DNA of 64,000 nucleotides from assembly GCA_937944885.1 (NCBI GenBank), contig CALFBB010000023.1, positions 1-64,000 on the forward strand. Reading direction: 5' to 3'. Shown piece by piece: positions 20,945 through 33,677 of this stretch. The position numbers and the translations under genes are program-made. Numbering within the stretch: the first letter of the stretch is position 1; each line of letters starts with the position of its first letter. This stretch comes from an uncultured cyanobacterium (GTDB lineage: Bacteria > Cyanobacteriota > Cyanobacteriia > Thermostichales > Thermostichaceae). The notes beneath the pieces were generated by a model that saw nothing but the letters and a program-made list of their open reading frames with translations, ran no database searches and was not told where the DNA came from.

Positions 20945-21580
20945 ATGTTCACCGGCTTGGTACGCAGCATTGGCACGGCCCGATTGATCAGCCCCTCACG
21001 GGTGCAGGTCACCTGCCCACAATTGCAGCCGCAACTGGTTTGTGGCGACAGTGTGGCGGTCGATGGTCTTTGCTTAACTGTTGTGGATATTCTGCCCGAT
21101 GGTTTTTGGGCGGATGTATCCCCGGAGACGCTGCGGCGCTCTGTATGGGGCCAGGGATCCGGCCCGCGCCAGGTGAATCTGGAACCGGCGCTGCGGGTAG
21201 GGGATAGACTGGGTGGGCATTTTGTCAGCGGTCACATCGATGGAGTGGGGCAGCTGTGGGATCAAACGGCCACGGGTGCTGCCTGGGAGATGAGCTTCAA
21301 GGTGCCTGGCGAGATTGGTCGCTACATTGTGCCCAAGGGCAGTGTGGCGGTGAATGGGGTCAGCCTGACTATTGCTCAGGTGCGTCAGGGAGGCTGCTGG
21401 TTTAGTGTGGCCGTTATTCCCCAAACCTACCGTGATACCAATCTGTCTTTGTTGCAGGCTGGGGATCCCGTCAATGTCGAGGTGGATATACTGGGCAAGT
21501 ATGTGGAAAAATTGTTGGGCCTGGGTTCACCGGAAAGTCTTGTCTCTCTGGAGTTTTTGGCAGAACACGGCTATGTCTAG
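20945..21580 (+). CDS. ribE: Riboflavin synthase alpha chain
   Basis: MFTGLV start, duplicated lumazine-binding folds, GHFVSGHIDGVG, SVAVNGVSLT. Confidence 0.93.
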   Translation: MFTGLVRSIGTARLISPSRVQVTCPQLQPQLVCGDSVAVDGLCLTVVDILPDGFWADVSPETLRRSVWGQGSGPRQVNLEPALRVGDRLGGHFVSGHIDGVGQLWDQTATGAAWEMSFKVPGEIGRYIVPKGSVAVNGVSLTIAQVRQGGCWFSVAVIPQTYRDTNLSLLQAGDPVNVEVDILGKYVEKLLGLGSPESLVSLEFLAEHGYV

Positions 21581-21607
21581 GCTTTCTCCATTTACGACAT
21601 TTACGAT

Positions 21608-22168
21608 ATGATCCACCCGCTGATCCATCCAGAAGAAGCCGAGCGCTTGCGGGGGGTTAATCTTTACTTGGTCGGCATGATGGCCAGTGGTAAATCCACC
21701 CTAGGTGCAGAGTTGGCAAGCCAGTTGGGATGGCAATTTTTCGATACGGATACACTGGTGGAGCAGGTGGCAGGCTGCTCAGTTGCAGAGCTTTTCGCAA
21801 AAGAGGGGGAAGCCTACTTCCGGGATTTGGAAACCCAGGTGCTGGCCCAGTTGAGCAGCTACACACGACTGGTGATTGCCACCGGCGGGGGGGTTGTCCT
21901 GCGGCCTCAAAATTGGGGCTACTTGCACCACGGTCTTACCATCTGGCTAGATGTTGCTCCCACCTTGATCTGGCAACGGCTGCTCAGGGATCCTGGTCAA
22001 CGACCCCTGCTGCAAACTGAGGATCCGCAAGCAGCTTTGCATACCCTGATGCAGCAGCGGCAGCCTTTTTACCGACAGGCGGATGTGCGGGTTCCCATCT
22101 CCTCAGAAATCAGCCCGCCCCAGTTGGCCCAGCAGGTTTGGCAAGCCATACGTGCCCGCCTGCGCTAG
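21608..22168 (+). CDS. aroK: Shikimate kinase
   Basis: [36 protein letters not shown]. Confidence 0.93.
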   Translation: MIHPLIHPEEAERLRGVNLYLVGMMASGKSTLGAELASQLGWQFFDTDTLVEQVAGCSVAELFAKEGEAYFRDLETQVLAQLSSYTRLVIATGGGVVLRPQNWGYLHHGLTIWLDVAPTLIWQRLLRDPGQRPLLQTEDPQAALHTLMQQRQPFYRQADVRVPISSEISPPQLAQQVWQAIRARLR

Positions 22169-22429
22169 GGGATCCCTTCCCTCAAGAGAGCGTGAGCTTG
22201 CTCCCCGGACCATTCACAACTACAACTTATAGCTTCAGGATCTTCTGCGCCTTGTGCACTAATGGAATGATCTGAGGAAGAAAAAACAAGGGGTTACAAG
22301 GGTCAGGCTGGAGTGGGCGGACACCCCATCAACAGGCAAGAGCTGTCCATCGGCGATAAAGCGATAAAATTGTAGACCTGCTGTAGACCTGCCGCCATGG
22401 GTTGGCAGTGTGGATGGGAGAGGAAGAAA

Positions 22430-23833
22430 GTGAGCGAGAGAACTTTATTCGATAAGGTGTGGGATGCCCATACGGTACGTATTCTCCCTTCTGGGCAAAC
22501 GCAACTGTTCATCGGCCTGCATCTGATCCATGAGGTAACTAGCCCACAAGCTTTTGCCATGCTGCGGGAACGAAATCTACCGGTTCTTTTCCCGGAGCGT
22601 ACCGTTGCAACGGTGGATCACATTATTCCCACCGACAATCTGGCCCGGCCTTTTGCGGATCCTTTAGCAGAAGAGATGATCCAAGAGCTGGAGCGCAACT
22701 GCCGCCAGTATGGTATCCGCTTCTACAACAGCGGCTCCGGTCGTCAGGGGATTGTGCATGTGATTGCTCCCGAGCAAGGCTTAACCCAGCCAGGGATGAC
22801 CATCGCCTGTGGAGACAGCCACACGTCCACCCATGGGGCTTTTGGGGCAATTGCTTTTGGCATCGGCACCAGTCAGGTGCGGGATGTGCTGGCCAGCCAA
22901 AGCCTGAGCCTTTCGAAGCTGAAGGTGCGCCGTATTGAGGTGAACGGTCAGCTTGGCCCTGGAGTTTATGCCAAGGATGTAATTTTGCACATTATCCGCA
23001 AGTTGGGGGTAAAGGGCGGGGTAGGCTACGCCTATGAGTACGGGGGCAGTGCTATTGAGAGCATGAATATGGAAGAGCGCATGACCCTCTGCAATATGTC
23101 CATTGAAGGGGGAGCCCGCTGTGGTTATGTGAATCCGGATGGGGTGACCTTTGAGTATTTGCAAGGGCGGGAGTTTGCTCCCCAGGGATCCAATTGGGAG
23201 GAGGCTGTGGCTTGGTGGCGCGGTCTGGCCAGTGATAGCGATGCTGTGTACGACGACCGGGTGGTGTTTGAGGCAGCTGAGATCCCTCCGACGGTGACTT
23301 GGGGAATTACCCCCGGCCAGGGCATGGGGGTGGATGAGCGGATCCCCAGACCAGAGGATCTACCGGAAAGTGAGCGGGCTTTGGCCCAAGAAGCCTATGC
23401 CTACATGGATCTCCAACCCGGTCAGCCGATCCTGGGTACGCCGGTGGATGTCTGTTTTATTGGTAGCTGTACCAATGGCCGCCTCAGTGATTTGCGGGAG
23501 GCGGCTAAGGTGGCCAAGGGTCGGCGGGTAGCTACTGGCGTGAAGGCCTTTGTGGTGCCTGGCTCAGAACAGGTGAAGCAACAAGCGGAGCAGGAAGGTT
23601 TACACGAAATCTTTATGGCGGCAGGGTTTGAGTGGCGAGACCCGGGTTGCTCCATGTGCTTGGCCATGAATCCCGATAAGTTGGTGGGCCGGCAGCTGAG
23701 TGCTTCTTCCTCTAACCGCAATTTTAAGGGTCGCCAGGGATCCGCCAGTGGACGTACGCTGTTGATGAGCCCGGCCATGGTGGCGGCAGCGGCGGTGAGT
23801 GGCAAGATTGTGGATGTGCGAACGTTGCTTTGA
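22430..23833 (+). CDS. leuC: 3-isopropylmalate dehydratase large subunit
   Basis: [54 protein letters not shown]; likely GTG start at 22430 (track start 22397). Confidence 0.95.
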   Translation: MSERTLFDKVWDAHTVRILPSGQTQLFIGLHLIHEVTSPQAFAMLRERNLPVLFPERTVATVDHIIPTDNLARPFADPLAEEMIQELERNCRQYGIRFYNSGSGRQGIVHVIAPEQGLTQPGMTIACGDSHTSTHGAFGAIAFGIGTSQVRDVLASQSLSLSKLKVRRIEVNGQLGPGVYAKDVILHIIRKLGVKGGVGYAYEYGGSAIESMNMEERMTLCNMSIEGGARCGYVNPDGVTFEYLQGREFAPQGSNWEEAVAWWRGLASDSDAVYDDRVVFEAAEIPPTVTWGITPGQGMGVDERIPRPEDLPESERALAQEAYAYMDLQPGQPILGTPVDVCFIGSCTNGRLSDLREAAKVAKGRRVATGVKAFVVPGSEQVKQQAEQEGLHEIFMAAGFEWRDPGCSMCLAMNPDKLVGRQLSASSSNRNFKGRQGSASGRTLLMSPAMVAAAAVSGKIVDVRTLL

Positions 23834-23874
23834 AGATTCAGCTACTGACGCTTTTGCTTGCCCCTTGTTCATCC

Positions 23875-25350
23875 CTAAAGCTGGTTAGGGGGAGCATGCC
23901 GGGCAATAACAACGATTAAGTCCCCTTCTAGCAGCTTGGTATCTGCCGGAGGATTGACTAGGGAGACACGGGATCCCCCTTCTTGCCGGCGTTCCAGGGC
24001 TAGCAAGATAGCATCGAAGTCCTGTTTGGCCCGCAGGGATCCCTGGGCAAAGGTGAGTCCCACCCAGCTTTTGGGCAGGGGCAGCTTGTAAAATTGGTTG
24101 CCAATCTGAACCGTGAGCAATTCCGACAAGATGTCTGTAAGGCCGCGGTTGCGGGCGGAGGTTGCAATCAGGTGGCTAGTCAGTTCATCGCCAACCACCA
24201 CATCTTCAACACCGGCCACCCGCATTTGCACATCATTTCTGCGATCCAGCAGTTGGGCACAGGTGTGGATGCCGGGGTTGAGCTTCTCGATGGTAAGGGC
24301 AGCCAGAACGGTGCGGGCATCCCGGTCTTGGTCACTGCGGGGGCGGGTGGAATCCGCCAGCAGGATTGCTTGGCTAGCCTGTCGAATACCGACACTTTCC
24401 AGGACATCCAAAGCCGTGTAGTCCCCCGTGTGGAAGTAGAGCTGGGAGCGATCCACCTTGCGCAGCTCCCGTTCTGGGGTTTCGACAAATTCGGCCACAA
24501 TCACAATCGGGCATTGCCGCAGCTTGGGATCCGATTGCAACTCCTCAATCACCAAATGGCCGCTGCGGTTCCAGCCACAGATAACGATGTGCCCGCATAG
24601 CTCATCCAATTCCATTAAACGGACCTCAAGAGCTTGCCTCAGCCGCTCGATCATTACTGCCGAGACAATCCCCGTCAAGACAGCAAACAGGGTTAAACCG
24701 CTCAAGGTCACCACCAGCGTCACCAGTCGTCCCGGCCCGGTGCTGGCTTCTGCTCCGATCGGTTCTGCTGCGATCATGGTGAAGACACTCCACCAGAAGG
24801 CTTCATTGAGATCGGAGAAACTTCCTTCAGGATTGCCTTCAAATTGATAGATGGCCAAGGTGCCGCCGATCAGGATCAAGCCGATCACCAGAAAAATACC
24901 GATTTGCAAACTCAAGCTGGTGGACAAAGGGCCGGCCCGATGGCTAAGGCGACGATTGAGGAGAACACCTAAGCGCAGCAGACGCAACAACCGCAACAGG
25001 CGCAACCCCCGCCATAGCGGGATCACCGAGAGAATATCCAGCCAGTAGTTCTGAAAAAAGCGGGCTTTGCGACTGGCTACCCAGTAACGCAGGGACAATT
25101 CCAGGACAAATAGAGTGTTGATCCCGTCTCCTAAGTGCTGCAGGGGCTGACCCAAACCGGTACGGCTTAGTTCCGCTTCTGCCACAACGAGCAAAACAGA
25201 AGCCACAATCAACCCCATCAGCAAAAACTCAAACCCTGGCTCCAGCAGCAGCTGTGATACTTGATTTTTGAGGGCCTGCCGAGAAGAAGGAGTCAAGGAA
25301 TCCTCAGAAGAAGAAGATCTAGGCAAGGGTCGCATGGCAAGAGCCCTCAC
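23875..25350 (-). CDS. Voltage-gated-like ion channel with RCK/TrkA-N domains, non-canonical pore
   Basis: S4-like RGLRLLRLLRLLRLGVLLNRRLSHR, pore region WWSVFTMIAAEPIG, TrkA-N-like HIVICGWNRSGHLVIEEL. Confidence 0.8.
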   Translation of the reverse strand: MRALAMRPLPRSSSSEDSLTPSSRQALKNQVSQLLLEPGFEFLLMGLIVASVLLVVAEAELSRTGLGQPLQHLGDGINTLFVLELSLRYWVASRKARFFQNYWLDILSVIPLWRGLRLLRLLRLLRLGVLLNRRLSHRAGPLSTSLSLQIGIFLVIGLILIGGTLAIYQFEGNPEGSFSDLNEAFWWSVFTMIAAEPIGAEASTGPGRLVTLVVTLSGLTLFAVLTGIVSAVMIERLRQALEVRLMELDELCGHIVICGWNRSGHLVIEELQSDPKLRQCPIVIVAEFVETPERELRKVDRSQLYFHTGDYTALDVLESVGIRQASQAILLADSTRPRSDQDRDARTVLAALTIEKLNPGIHTCAQLLDRRNDVQMRVAGVEDVVVGDELTSHLIATSARNRGLTDILSELLTVQIGNQFYKLPLPKSWVGLTFAQGSLRAKQDFDAILLALERRQEGGSRVSLVNPPADTKLLEGDLIVVIARHAPPNQL

Positions 25351-25368
25351 GCAACTGGGTTGTGGGCC

Positions 25369-27282
25369 CTAGAGGGATCCCACCGGTGCCGGAGTTGAGG
25401 ACAAGGTGGGGGCAAGGCTTAAGCGGCGCAATCCGGACAACCCTGTATCGGCTACCACCAAGTTGCCATCCGGTAACCAAACCACATGGGAAGGCTGCTC
25501 AAACTGTGCTCGCTCAGCTGGGCCATCCTGCCAACCCGGCTCATCCTGACCGGCCAAAGTGGAAACTTGACCCCTGAGATTCAGGCGACGCAGGCGATGA
25601 TTATCCCGATCGGCCACCCAAAGGATGCCTGTAGGATCAAGGGCCAGCCCACTGGGAAAGCGGAAGCGGGCCGCTGCTGCAGGGCCATCCGCATAGCCCG
25701 CCTCTTGCCCGGCAAAGGTGGTCAGTTGCCCGCCGGGAGATAACACCCGAATGCGATGGTTCCCTTGATCGGCAATCCAAATCCGTCCGTTGGCCTCCAC
25801 CGCCAAGGCAGTGGGGTGAGACAGCTGGGCTTGGTCAGCAGGCCCATCGGCGGATCCCGCCTGCCCTGTACCGGCTACGGTTGTCACTTCCCCTTCAGCA
25901 GTAATGCGGCGGATGCGGTGGTCGGCTCGATCCACAACATAGAGGCTGCCCTCCGGCCCTAGGGCCAACCCGAATGGCGCCCGAAACTGAGCTTGAGCAG
26001 CCTTTCCATCCCGGTATCCAGCCTTACATGAGCCGGCAAAGGTGGAAACCCGTCGCCGACGACTGATGTAGCGCAAGCAATGGTTGCCGCTGTCCGCCAC
26101 CCACAGCCCCCCCTTGGGATCCCAAAGCAGCCCTTGGGGAGCATCAAACTGCGCTTGATCCGCTAACCCATCCCGATAACCGGCCGTGCCAGTGCCTGCC
26201 CACACCATCAGATCTCCCTCTGGAGACAGACGAAAGATCAGGTGTTGAGTCGGATCGGATAAATAAAAATATCCCTCCGGATCCACAGTGATGCCACCGA
26301 TCTCCCGCAACGAAACCTCTGTGTCGGTGTTAGGTAGGGAAGCGCTGCCCATCGGTAAGGTCTCTACAACCCATGCCAGCGTTGCTGTGGGGGTGGCAGA
26401 AGGACGGGGGGAAGGTGTTGCCACCGGCCAGTCCAGAACTAAAGTTCCCAACCCCTGCCCTGCGGCATCGGCAAGGGCCACCCAGACGGAACCGGATAGA
26501 GAAGCAGGAGGGATCACTGTTAGGCGGTCATCGCTGCGGGAGCGGATCTCCCCCTTGAGTAGGCGACTGGGGTTGGCTGCCGGCGCAAAGAGAACCGTTT
26601 CCACCCGTTCCAGCTTTTCCCCTGAAAGCAGCAACGGTTGCCCTGGAGTCACCTCTGTAGATCTAAGCAGTAAAGGTACCTCCACTTCAGAGAGCACCAA
26701 TAAAAAGAGGCGGCGGTTGGTACTGCTGCCGATACTACCGCCAGAACTACCGGAGCGGGCAGAAAGAGTCAGGGATCCCTTGCCTTGGGCCAGGGTGGCG
26801 GAACCCCGATAAGCAACAGCATTCAGCTCTGCTTCGCCGGGAGGGGGGTTGGTAAATGTGAAGGTGGCCGGTTGCCCCGGGCGCAAGGTGGCAGTGGCGG
26901 TTTGCCGATAGGATCCCCGGGTAATGCTCAGATCAATTCCCTCTACCCCCGGCCACTCAGGGGTGCGGGCCAACCAGCGATCCACTTCTGCAGCCGGTAG
27001 CTGAGCCACCAGATCGGATCCCTGTTCTTGCAACAACAAAACAATACGGTTGTCTGGTACCGACAAGCCAGCCTGGCGGGCCTGTTGCAGACTCAGAGCC
27101 TCTGATGCAGGCAGCGATGGGCTAGGGGTGAAGACCGGCTGTAGCGCCGAAGGCGGCACCACACTGGGGGGTAAGGTGGAAGAAGAAAGGCTACCACAGG
27201 CAGAGAGAGCTAGCACCAGAGCACCCCAGACGGGCAGAGTTGGCGGCACAGAAAAGAGCTGTCGTGGCATGATCCGACTCAT
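25369..27282 (-). CDS. NHL-repeat lipoprotein
   Basis: Lipobox LALSACGS; several repeats of the type WVADRDNHRLRRLNLRGQVSTLAGQ. Confidence 0.85.
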   Translation of the reverse strand: MSRIMPRQLFSVPPTLPVWGALVLALSACGSLSSSTLPPSVVPPSALQPVFTPSPSLPASEALSLQQARQAGLSVPDNRIVLLLQEQGSDLVAQLPAAEVDRWLARTPEWPGVEGIDLSITRGSYRQTATATLRPGQPATFTFTNPPPGEAELNAVAYRGSATLAQGKGSLTLSARSGSSGGSIGSSTNRRLFLLVLSEVEVPLLLRSTEVTPGQPLLLSGEKLERVETVLFAPAANPSRLLKGEIRSRSDDRLTVIPPASLSGSVWVALADAAGQGLGTLVLDWPVATPSPRPSATPTATLAWVVETLPMGSASLPNTDTEVSLREIGGITVDPEGYFYLSDPTQHLIFRLSPEGDLMVWAGTGTAGYRDGLADQAQFDAPQGLLWDPKGGLWVADSGNHCLRYISRRRRVSTFAGSCKAGYRDGKAAQAQFRAPFGLALGPEGSLYVVDRADHRIRRITAEGEVTTVAGTGQAGSADGPADQAQLSHPTALAVEANGRIWIADQGNHRIRVLSPGGQLTTFAGQEAGYADGPAAAARFRFPSGLALDPTGILWVADRDNHRLRRLNLRGQVSTLAGQDEPGWQDGPAERAQFEQPSHVVWLPDGNLVVADTGLSGLRRLSLAPTLSSTPAPVGSL

Positions 27283-27801
27283 CCTCTCCTACTGACTGGA
27301 GATCGACGGGAACCTGAACTCACCAAACCGCCCACAGAAGCGGCTTGCCCTTCTTCTATCTATTTGAAGCGCCGTAGTCCCTTTGCCCAAGGATACCCTC
27401 GGCAAATCGGGAAAATGCCCTAGCCCTTGAATGCAATCCATAGTTAACCGTCCTCACCCACAGGTGAGTCACACTCCTCACTCTATCTATCCTTACTCGA
27501 ATCCCTATCAAAAGACCAGATGAAGAGGTGAAAAGACCCGCGGGCTGGAGATGGCCTGTTGACAGCAAAAACTCCTGAGTTCGAGTTCTCATCCGCTGGG
27601 ATGAGGGATCCAATTAACCCTTTTACCGAGGTAGCTGCCATCTAAGGCGGTTCGTCAATCCATCCAGACAGAGTACTGTCCCCGTAGCCCTATCTGCAAC
27701 AGGATCACCGGATCCAGACAGGATCTTCCAGACAGGATCTAGATACAGACAGTTACAGGTGGCAATTCTCCCTCAGGCTATTCTGTCTGTGTCCTGCTTC
27801 C

Positions 27802-28821
27802 CTAGATGGAGGATCCAAGACGCTCCTCCCATTTGCGGGCCGGTGCAGCCCGTCGGATCTCCCGCCAAATGGCTGTAGCAGCCAAGGTGCCATCAGCAAC
27901 AGCAATCGAGACTTGGTTTAAGCCCTGCTTTAGATCTCCTAGGGCAAACAGGCGGGGATGGGAAGTACGGCACCATTCATCGGTGATCAAGTTTTCCCCC
28001 TGCCAATGTAAGTCCGGGATCCCTTTCAAATAAGCATTGTGATAGTGGGATCCCATCGCTACCAGGCCGGTGGTGGCTTCAATGTAGGTTCCATCTTCTA
28101 GCTCTACACCGCTAAGCTGATGGTTCTCCCCCAAGAAACGGCGAATCGGAGCTTCGTAAAGGGGGTAGCCGTGCTCTGAGAGCTTCTCGCGCATACCAGG
28201 GTTCACCGAGCACAACCCATGGGTTAACACTGAAATATAGGGAGTAAACCAATTGAGCACAAAAGCTGTGTTGATTTGGGCTTCAGAATTGACAATGAGT
28301 ACCGCCTTTTGATCCCGCATTTCATAGCCATCGCAGATCAAACATACATGGAGAGAATAGCCGGCATAATCATAAACATTTTGCATATCCGGCAGTTGTG
28401 GCAAATGATCAATAATCCCGGTGGCAGCAATCAGGTATTTGCTATGAAAAACCGGGTAAATACTGTTGCTCTTACCCACCTTGACCTTAACGGCAAAGTG
28501 TTCACCTTCATCTGTAGCATCTTCCACAAACCCGCGCAGGTAGTCCACCCCTAGGCTGAGGATGTGATCCAGACCCTGCCGCAACAGCTCTCGCCCTGGA
28601 GTGGTTGGGGCTAAACCCAGATAATTGCGCAAATCTTGCATCCAAAAGGAGCGTCCCTTGCCTTTTTCCACCACCAAACAGCTCAGCCCATAACGGGCCA
28701 GATAAATGGCCGCTGAGAGACCACCTGCACCTCCTCCGGCCACAATTACGTCATAGGTTTTGTTCAGGGCAACTTCTAGATTTTTGCTACTCAACTTCAT
28801 GGATGGGATCCCTTGCAACAC
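27802..28821 (-). CDS. Thioredoxin reductase-like FAD/NAD(P) oxidoreductase with CLIC active-site motif
   Basis: VIVAGGGAGGLSAAIYLARYG; VCLICDGYEM (CxxC); LFALGDL. Confidence 0.85.
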   Translation of the reverse strand: MLQGIPSMKLSSKNLEVALNKTYDVIVAGGGAGGLSAAIYLARYGLSCLVVEKGKGRSFWMQDLRNYLGLAPTTPGRELLRQGLDHILSLGVDYLRGFVEDATDEGEHFAVKVKVGKSNSIYPVFHSKYLIAATGIIDHLPQLPDMQNVYDYAGYSLHVCLICDGYEMRDQKAVLIVNSEAQINTAFVLNWFTPYISVLTHGLCSVNPGMREKLSEHGYPLYEAPIRRFLGENHQLSGVELEDGTYIEATTGLVAMGSHYHNAYLKGIPDLHWQGENLITDEWCRTSHPRLFALGDLKQGLNQVSIAVADGTLAATAIWREIRRAAPARKWEERLGSSI

Positions 28822-28933
28822 TTCTGTAATAACCCTTGGATAACCAGTCCAAAGGAAAAGAAGTTTAAGAAAAGCCGTAGGGAAAGATAATCACGTAGAA
28901 TAGAGACAAACTCCAATCCAGGAGAAGACCTCT

Positions 28934-29911
28934 ATGCCAGGCATCGTAGCGGCCATTGCCTTGATCTTTCTGGGCTACCTGTTTAACTCGGTCAAGATTA
29001 TCAACCAGGGTTATGAGGCGCTGGTGGAACGACTAGGCCGGTTTCATCGCAAGCTCACCCCCGGTTTGCATTTTATCTTGCCTCCCATCGACAGAATTGT
29101 GTACAGCGAAACCATCCGCGAGAAGGTGTTGGATGTGCCGCCGCAGCAGTGCATCACCAGCGACAACGTCTCCCTGATGGCCGATGCTGTGGTCTATTGG
29201 CGGATTACCGACATGATTAAAGCCCGCTACGCCGTCGAAGATGTGCAACGGGCCTTGATCAACCTGGTGTTGACGACGTTGCGCTCCGAAATTGGCCGCA
29301 TGGTGTTGGATCAAACCTTTTCTTCACGAGCCGAAATTAACGCACGCCTGTTAACCGAACTGGATGAAGCCACGGATCCCTGGGGAATCAAGGTGACCCG
29401 CGTAGAAGTCAAAGACATTCAGCCCTCCAAAACCGTCCAAGACTCGATGGAAAAGCAGATGGCTGCCGAACGGGAAAAGCGAGCTGCCATTCTGAAATCA
29501 GAAGGAGAACAGCAGGCCAGTATCAACCAAGCTACTGGGGCAGCCAAAGCACAGATCCTGAGGGCGGAGGCCGATAAGCGAGAACGCCTGCTGCTGGCGG
29601 AAGGAACTGCCGAAGCCTTGAAAACCATTGCGGCTACCTTGCAAGAGAATCCCCAGGCAAGCAACGCCCTGCAATACTTGATGGCGCAAAACTATATTGA
29701 CATGGGCTTCAAGGTGGGAAATAGCCCTAGCTCCAAGGTGATCTTTATGGATCCCAACTCCATTCCAGGCACCTTGCAAGGGTTGTTCTCGATGGTGGAG
29801 GTCTCCAAACCAGAAGAAGGGCCTGGCTTGCGCACCCCATCCTCTCCCAAGTTGCCGTTGCGTACTCCTACCTCCTTCCCGGCTGAGGCGGACTTTCCTC
29901 GGCGTGACTAG
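28934..29911 (+). CDS. SPFH/Band 7 (stomatin-like, QmcA-like) membrane protein
   Basis: N-terminal [41 protein letters not shown]-rich flotillin-like helix. Confidence 0.92.
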   Translation: MPGIVAAIALIFLGYLFNSVKIINQGYEALVERLGRFHRKLTPGLHFILPPIDRIVYSETIREKVLDVPPQQCITSDNVSLMADAVVYWRITDMIKARYAVEDVQRALINLVLTTLRSEIGRMVLDQTFSSRAEINARLLTELDEATDPWGIKVTRVEVKDIQPSKTVQDSMEKQMAAEREKRAAILKSEGEQQASINQATGAAKAQILRAEADKRERLLLAEGTAEALKTIAATLQENPQASNALQYLMAQNYIDMGFKVGNSPSSKVIFMDPNSIPGTLQGLFSMVEVSKPEEGPGLRTPSSPKLPLRTPTSFPAEADFPRRD

Positions 29912-29919
29912 CTCCCCCT

Positions 29920-30468
29920 ATGGCCTCAGTTCCAAGCTCTAATTCTGATTGGCTGGTGGTGGGGCGAGTGGTGGCGGCTCATGGTTTGCACGGCTGGCTG
30001 CGGGTAAAATGTCTGTCGGATTTTCCGGAGCGCCTCACCGAGCCGGGGCAGCGGTGGTTACAGCGGCAGACGGATCCCGAGCCACTGCTGTATCCCTTAG
30101 TTCAGGGACAGTTTTTCCCGGCTAAGGGATTGTACTTGGTGCAGTTGCAAGGGATCCCGGATCGCACCACTGCTGAGGCTTGGGTGGGAGCTTATCTTCT
30201 GGTGCCAGCTTATGATCGCCCACCCCTAGAGCTTGAAGAATACCACTACCGCGACCTAATCGGGTTGGCCGTGTATCACGAGGGAGAATTGCTAGGTCAA
30301 GTATCCGGGATTTGGGCTGCTGGGCAGGACCTTCTGGAGGTAACCACTGCCAAAGGCCGACAGGTGCTGATCCCTTTCGTCAAGGCTCTGGTGCCTGTTG
30401 TGGATCTGGAACGAGGGCAAATCCAAGTGCAACCGCCGCCCGGATTGTTAGAGAGTTTTCTGAGTTAG
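29920..30468 (+). CDS. rimM: Ribosome maturation factor RimM
   Basis: VVGRVVAAHGLHGWLRVKCLSDFPER; YHYRDLIGLAVY; PRC-barrel-like C-terminus. Confidence 0.92.
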   Translation: MASVPSSNSDWLVVGRVVAAHGLHGWLRVKCLSDFPERLTEPGQRWLQRQTDPEPLLYPLVQGQFFPAKGLYLVQLQGIPDRTTAEAWVGAYLLVPAYDRPPLELEEYHYRDLIGLAVYHEGELLGQVSGIWAAGQDLLEVTTAKGRQVLIPFVKALVPVVDLERGQIQVQPPPGLLESFLS

Positions 30469-30563
30469 GAGCAAGCGGGTCCGCATCCCTTTTCAAAGTT
30501 TGCCCTCAGAGGCGTCTAAGTGCCTATTTTAGCTCATTATGCTATCATAGGGTCAACTTTTGA

Positions 30564-32579
<2,016 letters not shown>

Positions 32580-32642
32580 GTGAAAGAAAGTCTGTCGGTG
32601 TTGAAGAGCACCGATGCTATCATCTTAATACCTCTACAATCT

Positions 32643-32880
32643 GTGATTGGGTTACACCATGCCGGGGGCTTGGGCTTGCTGGGTGTGGTTTTGCTCCTGC
32701 CCCAGCTCGTCTTGGCTATCACCCTGGAGTAAGTTCCCAATCCCTGCTGCCACTATGGAGGCTGGGTTTCCAGTACTGCCGATATCCTCAGCAGCCCTAC
32801 AAAGTGGGAACTGGATCTGGAGCGTCTGAAGTTGGAGCAGCGCACCGGTACCGAAATGACAGACAGCAGTAGGGTTAGGG
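32643..32880 (+). pseudogene. Remnant of a TPM-domain (Psb32/TLP18.3-like) secreted protein
   Basis: GTG start, signal peptide MIGLHHAGGLGLLGVVLLLPQLVLAITLE, in-frame TAA (32730-32732), then same-frame VPNPCCHYGGWVSSTADILSSPTKWELDLERLKLEQRTGTEMT before similarity is lost. Confidence 0.6.
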
Positions 32881-33014
32881 GGTACTGGGGGCAGTGGGTA
32901 GGCGCTATTCCAACCCATAGAGGTTCCCTTATCTTTCTCCAAAGCGGTTGCCCCTTCTCCTAAATCCGGTGGGACAGTACAGTAGTAAAGGGAAATCGCA
33001 AGGATGGAGATCCA

Positions 33015-33623
33015 ATGACCCTTGGAGAAGGTGCACAACTGGTTACCTTTGCTGTGCTATCGCTGATGGCAATTGGGTTTGCTCTGGGAGTGGTTTGGGC
33101 TCCCAACATTGTTTACTCAGGTTTTCTGCTCGGGGGTGTCTTCCTGAGTATGGCAGGGCTATACCTTCTTCTCAATGCTGATTTTGTGGCGGCAGCCCAG
33201 GTGCTCATCTATGTTGGCGCTGTCAATGTGCTGATTTTGTTTGCCATCATGTTGGTGAACCGGCGCTACAATTTTGCTCCCCTGAAGCTGGGCTGGCTGC
33301 GTAACGGCGTAACAGCAGTGGTCTGTTTGGGTTTGTTTGCCCTGTTGGCAACCATGGCCTTTGATACGCCTTGGGAATTGCAACCGATCCAACCCCTGAG
33401 CAGTGTGTTGGTGATGGGTGGGCACTTCTTCAGCGATTACCTACTGCCTTTTGAACTGGCTTCGGTGTTGCTGCTAATGGCGTTGATTGGAGCAATTGTG
33501 CTGGCGCGGCGAGAATTTGTTACTCCTCAAGCTGGAGAAAGGGATCTCAGTTTGCTAGAACGGCCACGGCCACAGATCGAATCCAGTAGCGAAGCGGAAG
33601 CAGAATTGGTGAGCACCCGTTAG
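33015..33623 (+). CDS. ndhG: NAD(P)H-quinone oxidoreductase subunit 6 (NdhG)
   Basis: NADH dehydrogenase chain J profile: AAQVLIYVGAVNVLILFAIML. Confidence 0.92.
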   Translation: MTLGEGAQLVTFAVLSLMAIGFALGVVWAPNIVYSGFLLGGVFLSMAGLYLLLNADFVAAAQVLIYVGAVNVLILFAIMLVNRRYNFAPLKLGWLRNGVTAVVCLGLFALLATMAFDTPWELQPIQPLSSVLVMGGHFFSDYLLPFELASVLLLMALIGAIVLARREFVTPQAGERDLSLLERPRPQIESSSEAEAELVSTR

Positions 33624-33677
33624 GGATCCCGCCCCACATCTCGTGAACCTGTGTAGTGTTTTTAAGGAGCCCCTTAG

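Noticed and set aside
27283-27801. 520-bp intergenic region with imperfect TCCAGACAGGATCT repeats
   Set aside because: Repeats are short and partly due to the GGATCC palindrome; no ORF, tRNA or convincing RNA fold recognised
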